The translations under genes and the position numbers were made by a program. Below the pieces are notes generated by a model, which did no database searches, had not been told where the DNA came from, and worked only from the letters and a program-made list of their open reading frames with translations. Below, piece by piece: positions 7,600-16,165 of a stretch of DNA of 64,000 nucleotides. How positions within the stretch are numbered: the stretch's first letter is position 1; every line of letters starts with the position of its first letter. Source of the DNA: Gardnerella leopoldii (lineage in GTDB: Bacteria; Actinomycetota; Actinomycetes; Actinomycetales; Bifidobacteriaceae); the NCBI RefSeq assembly GCF_003293675.1, contig NZ_CP029984.1, forward strand, positions 186,001 to 250,000. Reading direction: 5' to 3'.

Positions 7600-8529
7600 A
7601 TGGTAGAGCAGAATAAAAATTTAATTATCGCGGACGCTAGAAGTGTGCCATCTAAAGCGCTTATAGATGCTAAAACGATAAAAGAGAAGATCTATAACAT
7701 TCGCAATCAAAAAGTTATGCTTGATTTTGAGCTTGCTGAAATTTATGGGTATACTACGGCAAGATTCAACGAGCAGGTAAAAAATAACATAGAAAAGTTT
7801 GATGATGACTTTATGTTTCAGCTAACTGCTGATGAGTTCAAAAACTTGATGTCGAAAAATTCTACATCAAGTTGGGGTGGTCGCAGAAAGCTTCCATATG
7901 CTTTTATGGAGCAAGGTATTTATATGCTCATGACTGTGTTAAGAGGCGAACTTGCCATAATTCAGTCGAAAGCGCTTATTAGAACCTTTAAGCAAATGAA
8001 GGATTATATTGTTGAAAATAAGGATTTTATTGGCGCGAAGGAATTAGCTAAGCTTGCGATTCAAACGAATCAGAATACTAAAGATATAGCGGAAATAAAA
8101 TCTCAAATGGCAACGAAGGAAGATTTTAATAAGGTAATGGATAATTTTATTAATCCAGATTCGTATAAACATTTTCTTCTTATGGACGGCAATAAAATAG
8201 AAGCGGATCTTGCGTATTGCAAAATATATGAGTCAGCTAAGAAAAGCATTTACGTTGTTGATAATTATATTGGTCTTAAAACTTTGGAACTATTACGTTT
8301 TGCTGGTGAAGGGGTGGGAATAGTAGTTTTTAGTGATAATTCTAGGAGCAAGAATATGCTTACGGAAAGCATGTTGGGAGATTTTGTAAGCGATTATCCT
8401 GGTGTTGATTTGAAGTTTAAGACTGCTGGCAGAAAGTATCACGATAGGTATGTGGTTATAGATTATGGGACGGCAGATGAGGCTGTTTACGTTTGTGCGC
8501 GACGACCTACCTTTGCGCTTAAAGCGTAG
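7600..8529 (+). CDS. ORF6N/KilA-N-type DNA-binding protein, C-terminus replaced by a repeat
   Basis: The product has 309 residues, starting at ATG 7600 with AGGAGGGG eight bases upstream. Residues about 25-120 match the phage-associated ORF6N domain, with QKVMLDFELAEIYGYTT, FMFQLTADEF and the typical RKLPYAFMEQGIYMLMTVLRG. A linker and a C-terminal half follow (YKHFLLMDGNKIEADLAY, KYHDRYVVIDYG). Family members as I recall continue past this point with a conserved tail. Here the frame enters family B repeat B4 at about 8495 and ends with CARRPTFALKA, which is repeat-derived. The gene is probably damaged, although the DNA-binding domain is intact. ORF6N proteins are common in phages and islands, which fits the accessory context. 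Confidence 0.75.
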   Translation: MVEQNKNLIIADARSVPSKALIDAKTIKEKIYNIRNQKVMLDFELAEIYGYTTARFNEQVKNNIEKFDDDFMFQLTADEFKNLMSKNSTSSWGGRRKLPYAFMEQGIYMLMTVLRGELAIIQSKALIRTFKQMKDYIVENKDFIGAKELAKLAIQTNQNTKDIAEIKSQMATKEDFNKVMDNFINPDSYKHFLLMDGNKIEADLAYCKIYESAKKSIYVVDNYIGLKTLELLRFAGEGVGIVVFSDNSRSKNMLTESMLGDFVSDYPGVDLKFKTAGRKYHDRYVVIDYGTADEAVYVCARRPTFALKA

Positions 8530-8690
8530 CGCGCAAAGGTAATTCGGAGCGCTGAGCTTGCTCAAAGTTGAAAGCACGGTGTGCTTTCAATGCAAGCGAG
8601 GTCTGCCTTCGTCAATAAAGACGAAGGCAGGGCAGGTTTGTGTGGTGGTTCATTGTGAATTCGGTTGTGTTTTGTGTGCGTGCGTATGCG
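8496..8690 (-). repeat. Family B structured repeat (copy B4, inverted), inserted in the ORF6N gene
   Basis: On the minus strand it runs ACAAAACACAACCGAATTCAC, AACCTGCCCTGCC, the CTGCCTTCGTC/GACGAAGGCAG hairpin, GAAAGCACACC/GTGCTTTC, and the GGTCGTCGCGC end. The last block falls inside the ORF6N reading frame. It shares its outer flank (CACAAAACACAACCGAATTC) with copy B1, so the unit is about 190 bp. Confidence 0.7.
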
Positions 8691-9053
8691 GCATAAACTG
8701 CGCACGGCTGCACAGTTTCTGCCGTTTCTTCCGGCTCCGCACTTCTGCTCGCGCTTTCTGTCTGCACTCGCGTAAAGTTTTTGCCGGATTAAGGTGCGCA
8801 AACGACCGTTTCTTTACATAGCTGTAAAGCTTTTGCCGTTTTTTGGCGCGGAAACGACTTTTTCTGTACATGTGCGTAAAGTTTCTGCCGGAATCTGGCT
8901 GGGAAGCAGCATAAACTGCGCACGGCTGTAAAGTTTCTGCCGGATTTTGGTGCGTAGACGACCTTTATTTTACACCGCTGTAAAGTTTCTGCCGGAATCT
9001 GGCTGGGAAGCGGCATAAACTGCGCACGTGTGTAAAGTTTCTGCCGGATTTTC
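8688..9053 (+). repeat. Family A palindromic repeat array (copy A5, the longest)
   Basis: About seven units occur in 366 bp, ending in TTTCTGCCG or TTTTTGCCG. Two carry the variant GGAATCTGGCTGGGAAGCGG, which is also seen inverted in the array at 19.3 kb. Open frames across this DNA on both strands are repeat translations, not genes. Confidence 0.75.
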
Positions 9054-9069
9054 TTTCTGACGCGATGAC

Positions 9070-9262
9070 ATGTTTGAGTGCTGCACAGTATATATAGCAG
9101 CACGGCATATAGCGACGAAGCACACAGTATATATAGAGACGAAGCATATAGCAGCACGGCATATAGTGACGAATCTCACATGGGATACAGCAGCGAAGTA
9201 CACAGCACACAATACACACAGCATATACCAGCACAGTATATACCAGCACAGTATATAGCGGT
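9070..9262. repeat. Irregular short tandem repeat (CAGCACAGTATATAG-like)
   Basis: Words such as CAGCACGGCATATAG, CAGCACAGTATATAC and ACGAAGCACACAG recur with spacing of about 15-30 bp over about 190 bp. The last two CAGCACAGTATATA units (about 9230-9260) are an almost perfect tandem pair. No gene is apparent. Confidence 0.7.
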
Positions 9263-9456
9263 GCGATGCGTGCATTATAACAACATGTAGTACTTTGGGT
9301 TGGGAAAGTGGTCGGTTTTTAGACACGCCGAAGACGCGATTTTTGCGTTTTGTCGTCGGAAATTATTCATTATAAATGCGTTTTGCAGTAGATTTTTTAG
9401 CGATATTCGCGAATTATAGAAATTTTTTATATGCACGAATATAACACGTGTTTTGC

Positions 9457-9486
9457 TTGAAATCCTTCATGGGGGGGGGGTATAAA
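9457..9486 (+). promoter_or_regulatory. Promoter with G10 tract upstream of the first large surface protein
   Basis: A -35 TTGAAA at 9457-9462 and a -10 TATAAA at 9481-9486 are separated by 18 bp, and the last ten spacer bases (9471-9480) are all G. Loss of one G would give the optimal 17-bp spacing. This is the classic arrangement for switching promoter strength through slipped-strand mispairing. The predicted leader is about 225 bases. Confidence 0.7.
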
Positions 9487-9718
9487 TATTAGAGGCTTTT
9501 CAGCAACCATGCTTGCATATAGGGCATACAGATATGTTATACTGACTACCTGTGGTTAGCTCTGTCTATGGCATTTGCAGTAGTATGCGTACAAGGTTTT
9601 AGTACGCTAAGCATTGGCATCGTATGCAGGTTGAGTACGTGAAGTCTTAAAGATTAGAGAGTTGGAATTTGGGATATACTGCGGCTTGTGCGCGGTTGAG
9701 GACCAGGAAGGCGAGAAA

Positions 9719-12700
9719 ATGTTACCAGCAAAGTTCCGTGGATTCGCATCACGCGTGGGTCGTCTTGCGTCGCGCGCTTTGGTCTGGCGTAAGACCAGCG
9801 CTAACGACGCCGTTCGTACTTCCAGCACCGCAGTTATTTCTTCCAGCAATGCCAATACTTTCGGCGCTGCCAGCACTTCTTTCGACAATGCAGTCACTTC
9901 CAGCAACGCAGCCACTTCCGGCAGCGTCACCATCGCTCGCGCAGCACGCCCATCTCACACTCTTCGTCGCGCGCTCTTCGCAATGCTCGTATCAGCCGCC
10001 ACCATAGTAACCATGCTCATAGTGCCGCCGGCACATAATGCGAAAGCTGATCAGGCTTGGTGGGATAAATCAGGTAACGGTTTTTTCACTCATAATGGTT
10101 ATTGGGTTGGTGACGCTCAGAGAGATATTGATCTTTCATATCCTGAAATAGAGACTGTTAATGATAATGGTCGTATCAGGAGAAAGATAACTTGGAAAGT
10201 AACTTTTAATGCCAATAGCTTAGCACTTAAAAGAATGGGCTCATCGCAATTCGCTGCTGAAAATATTGGAAATCAGAAATCTGATGGTCAGGCTTGGGAT
10301 GGTAGAAGCTACATCTACGTATATCTTCCGAGGGGTATTGATGACTCTAGTGTTCATGTTTATCGTGAATATACAAAACGAAGTTTATTGCCTGGTCAAA
10401 CTAATTTTAACTGGTCGTTACAGGGAGATGAGAAGAATCCAGGAGAATTTAATGCAGGTTGGACCAGATGGACATATACTTACGCTGATGGTCCGAAATT
10501 TCAGCATGATTGGGATTTGTCTTTAGGAAACCTTGGACGAGGTAAAGATCCGAAGGATCAATTTAAAGATCAATTTGATACTTGTGAAGTTAAAAAATGG
10601 AAAGAACACGGAGATTTTTCTCGTGTGTTGATTTCTCGAGAGAACGGTGATACCGTAACTGCGTATCGATGGATAGTTTCTGCTTATCTTGATGATTCTG
10701 TAACTGTTCCAGAAAACCTTCCATTCATTGCAGGATTTAGATCGGATGATAGTGATAAGCACAAGTTTGCGATCATGGGTCCTTATGATACAGATGGCGA
10801 TGGTTTCCCTGATTTATGGGAGCACGCTCATAACACGAATCCTGATTCTTGGGATGAACTACGGTATCCAGAGCCGAAAGGTGCGTTTGGTAGATTCGAT
10901 GACGGCAAAGATTATAACGCTGTTTATGGTAAACCTTATTCGCAAAAACCATTTATGTATACCGGTAAGTGGGTTGGTGATTCTGTAAAAGGTCATTTCG
11001 AATACAATAAGGATAAAAATCCGAAGCCTACAAACCCTAAGGACTATAAAACAGAAGATATACCACAAAATGGCATAGCATATGTGTTTACTAATCAAAA
11101 ACTACCTGACGGAGTCCGGCGTGTGTGGAGTAGTAACAATATGCAGGATGGTGATGTATACCTCAATGAATTCACTGGTGAGGTCATATACAAACCTAGG
11201 AAGCAGGATGCGGGTAAGACTGTAACCTTTAATATAGGTATAAATTATCCTGATCCATCTTTCTATAACTGCAAGAAATCACAGGTTAGTGTATCTAAAA
11301 AGGTCGTTTTCAAAGTTAAGAAGATGTCGCAGTTGTACAACCCAGTGTATGTAACAAAGGATATGTATGCTGGTACTCAGGATTTTTCTGATAGACCTAC
11401 CAGTGATGGATCGTATGGATCTATAAAGGGTCCTTTACCTGAAGGTACTACTTTTGCAATAGGAAAGTACAATCATGGAATAGATCCTTTATCGTGGTCT
11501 GCAATTCAACCACAAGATACTAAGACTGGTTCTGTATATTTTTACCCTAACAAGTGGCTTACTGCAAGCAAGCCAAATGATCCTTATAAGACACCAGTAA
11601 TAGTTACATATCCTGATGGATCAAAATCTACAGATGAAGATTCTATTACTAAAGGTAATCCTGTTTATGCGAAGGTAAATTTAAAGCGTCATGATCCTGG
11701 TACTGGTGACTTGCAGCTCCATATTGCTAGGAACCAAAATGGTCAAGAGATTAACTACAACAATGGATTCGTATTCCGCAAGAATCGTGATGTTAATCCA
11801 CAGCCATGGATAGATTCTTGGTCAGTGCAGGAGCCTGGCGATATTAAGATTCGCTCTGTGTGTGCTGATACTACAAGTCCTACGAATATTAAGTTTTATC
11901 TTGACGGTATTAATGGAATAAAAATAAATGGCGAAAAACCGTGGCCTCATGCTACTGATGAGGAACAGGAAAAGTGTCGAAATGGTCAGGGTTGTGTAGC
12001 AAACAAATTATTTGATAGCACTGGCAATACCATGGAGCGTACGCGTGGTAGTATCACCGGAAAGCCAGTAAAGACTGGTAATTATCAGTGCACTGTATAT
12101 GCTTTGAAGCCTAAGGCTTTGAAGAAATTTGAGGATGCTGAGAAAAAGAATAAGAATATTGGAAAGGAAGAAGGTTCTTCTACTAATATCATTAGTTCGG
12201 ATACCTTCAGTGAGTTAAGAGAAGGCATTGACTATACATCTAGGACTGTGCCAATTAAGGTTCACTCTGACGCGCATTATTATAACCCTAAATACGATAA
12301 GATATATGTGAAGGCTGGTAATTCTAAACAATCGGCTGTTCCAGTAAGCCATCGTGGTTCTAACGGCGTGAAGGGCGACGACAAGAGTCAAAATGATCTT
12401 GTTGATGAAGGCACAAGGTTGCCAAAAGGCACTTGGTTTGAGTTAAGAGGGTATCCTAACGATAAAAATAAAGTTCGTGACTGGTTTAAGTTTGATGGTA
12501 AGCAAAGTAACAAGAAATCAGGAGAGAACAAGCCTGAAGATGCTACTTCCGAAGAGATGTATGGCAAAGTCACTTTTTCTCCAAACAAGATTGTTAAGAT
12601 TAACGAAGAATATTACGCTCCTGTAATCGTGCATTATCCGGACGGTTCCACTTCTGAAGATCCGGATTCTGGTAATCTTGGCAAACCTGTATACGCTCCA

Positions 12701-15700
12701 GTGGAAGTAACTAATCAAGATATTCAAAAAAATGATTTAAAACTCAATGTTTATTCCCAACATGGTGGCGGAAGGAAAATTGAGGACAACGATAAAAGCG
12801 GTATGCGTTTCCGTAAAGGTGATACTTTAGGCGACAAGCCTAGCGATACGTATAAGCCAATGTTCTTTGACTCCTGGTCGAGTGCTAAGCAGGGAAAAAT
12901 TTACCAGCGCATGCTTTGCTACAAAAAGAATCCACAAACTGGTAAACCTGAACCTAAAAGCTATGAGGTTGATGGTGTTAATGGTCTGAAACTTGCTGGT
13001 CGAAAAGGCAATATTGAAGGCGGTGAGTTTACCGATAAGAATCCATCTCAGTGGACGCGAGCTAATGAACAGCAGAGGAAAGAGTGTAAAGCCAATGATA
13101 GTAAGTGCGATCGTAATAAATATCTTTATGGTAATGAACGTGATACTACAGAGCGCACGTGGGGCTGGCTGTACGGCAAGGTAAAAGAAAATGGCGACTT
13201 TGTGTGCACTGTGTACGCTATTAAAGACCTTGAGGGTAAAGGTAATGCGCATGGTGCTTTGCAAACTAAGTTTGATAATGCTGTAAAGGAGTTTGTAAAG
13301 AACCCTGGTGACCGCAAGTTTGAAGATGTTATCAGTAAGTCAGTCTTAACGGATAAGCAGGGTAGTCAAGATCATCCTGAATATGCCACTCAAAGGCACA
13401 TCGATTGGGACTCTGTGAAATTCCCAATTCACGTGCACTCGGACGCGCACTACTACAACCCTAAGTATGAGCCTATAACTATGGAGGCTGGTACCAAACA
13501 AGCCACTGGGCTGCCTCAAAGCAAGAAGAATGCTAACGGTGCTGATAAGTCGCAAGACGATGTGAAAGAAGGCGACTTGCCGGACGGCACTTGGTTTGAA
13601 AAGAATGGTTTAAGTTATGCATTCTTTGAGGATGGTCAAGACAATAAAGCTGACTCTGGTGATTCAGCTAAAAATGGCACGGGTCAGTTTGGTAAGGTTA
13701 CGTTCCGACCGCACAGGTGGTTCCCTGTTGCTCCTGACCAAACGCAGGTTATAGTGCATTATCCGGACGGTTCTAAATCAACAGATTCAGATTCTGGAAA
13801 CAACGGCAAGCCTATTTATGCGAGTGTGAAGGTTACTCGATCACATGATGAGACTCCTGATAATTTGCACTTGAATGTTGGCGATAAAGAAGGTAGTGGC
13901 AACTGGTCTAATACTACAATCAAACTCACTAAGGGCGAGGAGTTAAGTGCTTCTAAACAGACGACTCGTTGGCTTGATTCTTGGTCCGTGTATAAGCCTG
14001 GAAAAATCAATTTGCGCACAATCTGCTATAAGATCAATTCAGACGGCACTAAGTCTCACTACCAGTCGGGCGGTATTGCCGGCATTACGATGCAGGAAGT
14101 TAAAATTTGGGAGCATACAGAGAATGCGCAACAGCAGAAAGACTGCGAGAAGGATAGCAGACAGTGCCACCCTGATAGGCAGCTGTATGACGATTACATT
14201 ACGAATGGTAACTCACGCGACACAACTGAGCGTACTCGTGGATGGATTAAAGGCAAGGCTAACGAATCTGGTGACTACGAGTGCGTAGTGTATGCGATTA
14301 AGCAAAAGCAGTTTAAGGACGATACCAATAATTTGCTTGATAGATTCGATGCAGCTGTAGCAAAACTCAACAAAGATGCAAGTAAGAATAACACTGATCC
14401 GTTGCAAAACTTCAAGTGGAAACTTGATGGTGATAACGGCAGCAAAAACGCGGTTGAAGGCATTGACTATGCGAAGCGCCCAATACCAATTAAGATTCAC
14501 AACGAAAACCACTTCTACAACCCGAAGTACGTTGATGTGAACGTTACGGCTGGTCAAAAGGTTGAGAATGCTGTGCCTCAAAGCGTTAAGAGCGCTAACG
14601 GTGCGAATGAATACCAGGATGCTGTGAAGGCTGGCGCGCTGCCGGATGGCACTTGGTTTGAGTTTAAGGATTCTGCGAACGGCTTTGAGGTAAATGATTA
14701 CGGTACTAAGGGCAAGAGTGTGTCTTTAGACTGGTCGTATTGGGCTTCCGCTGCTGGTAACACCGGTGAGCAAAGCAATAAGCCTGACGATCCTACCAAA
14801 CAAAAGAGTGGCAAGCACAGTGCCAAGGATGACGGCACGCGTTACGGCAAAGTGACCTTCCATCCAGATCAATCTGTTGCGCCTAAATCGTACTTTAAAG
14901 AGATTGTCATCCATTATCCGGATGGCTCCACTTCGGAAGAGTCGGATTCCGGAAACAACGGCAATCCTGTGTATGCGAAAGTTACGGTTTCAGGTTTGGG
15001 CAGTGGTGCCGACAAGGATCTTAAGATGACATTGCTAAGGTCTCAAGATGCTGATCCTGTTGACACTCTTGGTGGAGGTCATTCTCTTACTGTTATGAGC
15101 GGCACGAGCCTTACTAAGAACCCGTATGTGCTCGCGTGGAGCTTGAAGGATCGTAGCAATATTTCATTGCGCATGATGTGCACTAAGCAAGGCGAGGAAA
15201 AGTGGAGTCGCGGGCTTGACGATACGCTCAATATGCACCTGAACCAGAATTATGGCGAAAGTGTAAAGCCGTGGACTTTTGCAACTGCTGATCAGCGAAA
15301 GTCTTGCAGTGAGAACAGTAATAATTGCATAGCTAACTTGCTGTATGGATTCACGAAGAATAAAGATCCGAACAGCATAGAAAGCGCTGTGTCTCGCAGT
15401 GAAGACGATATTGCTGGCGTACCTCAAAAGGCTGGAAATTACACGTGCGCTGTGTTTGCGTTGAAGCCGAATGCACTAACGGTGTTTAATAACACTGTTG
15501 ATGCTGGGCTTAGTGCTGATAAAAAGTATTCGTCTACAGATATGCAAAAGGTTCAGCTTACAGGATTAAAGTCTGCGGTTGATTGGAACAGAATTTCCTT
15601 CGACGTGAACGTGATCGATCCGCCTAAATTCGCTCTGCCAAAGACCGGCGGAATGAACTGGAATGTGCTGCTTGGTGCGTTTGCTGTGATTGGCACGGGC

Positions 15701-15853
15701 GTGATGGCGGCTGGGTTCTTCCTTGAGCAAACCAAGTGGGGGCGCGCGATGCTTGATGCGTTGCTGCGTAAGACACTGATTAAAGATTTTATCTGCAAAA
15801 CTGCCAAAAAGCTTCGCGCTTTAAGGCGACGTAGCGAAAGGTGGCGATGCTGA
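9719..15853 (+). CDS. Large multi-repeat LPKTG surface protein, pilus locus 1 (probable tip adhesin)
   Basis: The protein has 2044 residues from ATG 9719, preceded by AAGGCGAG. It has a long N-region of about 85 residues, then an export helix (ALFAMLVSAATIVTMLIV) and likely cleavage after AKA. A calcium-loop-like motif DTDGDGFPDLWE lies near residue 357. Four long repeats follow (spacing about 340-385 residues). Each contains a Rib-like block ending HYPDGSTSEDxDSGN (near residues 630, 970, 1350 and 1730) and a second domain with four conserved cysteines and ERTRG. LPKTG at 1973 is followed by a membrane helix and an unusually long basic tail of about 45 residues. Pilin and sortase genes downstream suggest a pilus-tip role. 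The functional call is inferred from architecture only. Confidence 0.85.
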   Translation: MLPAKFRGFASRVGRLASRALVWRKTSANDAVRTSSTAVISSSNANTFGAASTSFDNAVTSSNAATSGSVTIARAARPSHTLRRALFAMLVSAATIVTMLIVPPAHNAKADQAWWDKSGNGFFTHNGYWVGDAQRDIDLSYPEIETVNDNGRIRRKITWKVTFNANSLALKRMGSSQFAAENIGNQKSDGQAWDGRSYIYVYLPRGIDDSSVHVYREYTKRSLLPGQTNFNWSLQGDEKNPGEFNAGWTRWTYTYADGPKFQHDWDLSLGNLGRGKDPKDQFKDQFDTCEVKKWKEHGDFSRVLISRENGDTVTAYRWIVSAYLDDSVTVPENLPFIAGFRSDDSDKHKFAIMGPYDTDGDGFPDLWEHAHNTNPDSWDELRYPEPKGAFGRFDDGKDYNAVYGKPYSQKPFMYTGKWVGDSVKGHFEYNKDKNPKPTNPKDYKTEDIPQNGIAYVFTNQKLPDGVRRVWSSNNMQDGDVYLNEFTGEVIYKPRKQDAGKTVTFNIGINYPDPSFYNCKKSQVSVSKKVVFKVKKMSQLYNPVYVTKDMYAGTQDFSDRPTSDGSYGSIKGPLPEGTTFAIGKYNHGIDPLSWSAIQPQDTKTGSVYFYPNKWLTASKPNDPYKTPVIVTYPDGSKSTDEDSITKGNPVYAKVNLKRHDPGTGDLQLHIARNQNGQEINYNNGFVFRKNRDVNPQPWIDSWSVQEPGDIKIRSVCADTTSPTNIKFYLDGINGIKINGEKPWPHATDEEQEKCRNGQGCVANKLFDSTGNTMERTRGSITGKPVKTGNYQCTVYALKPKALKKFEDAEKKNKNIGKEEGSSTNIISSDTFSELREGIDYTSRTVPIKVHSDAHYYNPKYDKIYVKAGNSKQSAVPVSHRGSNGVKGDDKSQNDLVDEGTRLPKGTWFELRGYPNDKNKVRDWFKFDGKQSNKKSGENKPEDATSEEMYGKVTFSPNKIVKINEEYYAPVIVHYPDGSTSEDPDSGNLGKPVYAPVEVTNQDIQKNDLKLNVYSQHGGGRKIEDNDKSGMRFRKGDTLGDKPSDTYKPMFFDSWSSAKQGKIYQRMLCYKKNPQTGKPEPKSYEVDGVNGLKLAGRKGNIEGGEFTDKNPSQWTRANEQQRKECKANDSKCDRNKYLYGNERDTTERTWGWLYGKVKENGDFVCTVYAIKDLEGKGNAHGALQTKFDNAVKEFVKNPGDRKFEDVISKSVLTDKQGSQDHPEYATQRHIDWDSVKFPIHVHSDAHYYNPKYEPITMEAGTKQATGLPQSKKNANGADKSQDDVKEGDLPDGTWFEKNGLSYAFFEDGQDNKADSGDSAKNGTGQFGKVTFRPHRWFPVAPDQTQVIVHYPDGSKSTDSDSGNNGKPIYASVKVTRSHDETPDNLHLNVGDKEGSGNWSNTTIKLTKGEELSASKQTTRWLDSWSVYKPGKINLRTICYKINSDGTKSHYQSGGIAGITMQEVKIWEHTENAQQQKDCEKDSRQCHPDRQLYDDYITNGNSRDTTERTRGWIKGKANESGDYECVVYAIKQKQFKDDTNNLLDRFDAAVAKLNKDASKNNTDPLQNFKWKLDGDNGSKNAVEGIDYAKRPIPIKIHNENHFYNPKYVDVNVTAGQKVENAVPQSVKSANGANEYQDAVKAGALPDGTWFEFKDSANGFEVNDYGTKGKSVSLDWSYWASAAGNTGEQSNKPDDPTKQKSGKHSAKDDGTRYGKVTFHPDQSVAPKSYFKEIVIHYPDGSTSEESDSGNNGNPVYAKVTVSGLGSGADKDLKMTLLRSQDADPVDTLGGGHSLTVMSGTSLTKNPYVLAWSLKDRSNISLRMMCTKQGEEKWSRGLDDTLNMHLNQNYGESVKPWTFATADQRKSCSENSNNCIANLLYGFTKNKDPNSIESAVSRSEDDIAGVPQKAGNYTCAVFALKPNALTVFNNTVDAGLSADKKYSSTDMQKVQLTGLKSAVDWNRISFDVNVIDPPKFALPKTGGMNWNVLLGAFAVIGTGVMAAGFFLEQTKWGRAMLDALLRKTLIKDFICKTAKKLRALRRRSERWRC

Positions 15854-16165
15854 TGAAAACATTTGCACGCAATCCTGCTAGCCGGCTAGTCGCAAGACGT
15901 AACTGACTCGCAAGCTTGCAGTGCGATTCTCGCTAAAACTTGTTGCGCAATGCGACGCGCGCAAACAGTGGCTAGCGGAAAACGGTGGCTAGTTCACTGA
16001 ATGCGGCACGCGTGTGGAATGTGGCTCTCACTCGCAAGTTGTGGGAACCTCTGCATGTGGGAACCTCTGAATGTGGTCACACTCGCAAACCGCAAAACAA
16101 AATAAAACAATAAACGTATTTTCCTCAAAACCTGCCCACAAGGGCACTGAACAAAGGAGAAGAAA
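15854..16165. other. Spacer between surface protein 1 and pilin 1, with 16-bp tandem repeat
   Basis: No ORF is supported in these 312 bp. GTGGGAACCTCTGCAT (16041-16056) and GTGGGAACCTCTGAAT (16057-16072) form a perfect-period tandem pair, and GGTGGCTAG-like words repeat at about 15970-15993. The end of the spacer (16141-16165, AGGGCACTGAACAAAGGAG plus AAGAAA) carries the pilin ribosome site. It is nearly identical to coding DNA at the end of the second locus surface gene. Confidence 0.7.

Noticed and set aside
8688..9053. Possible CRISPR array
   Set aside because: Units repeat, but spacing is irregular, the intervening DNA is itself repeat-derived rather than unique spacers, and no cas genes are present.
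9498..9543. Second promoter (TTGCAT, TATACT) for the first surface protein
   Set aside because: The spacing of 19 bp and weak -35 make it less likely than the G-tract promoter just upstream; it was not annotated.
6128..9700. Integrative element with att repeats at tRNA-Arg(CCG)
   Set aside because: No second copy of the tRNA 3' end and no integrase gene were seen, so integration through the tRNA is not shown.
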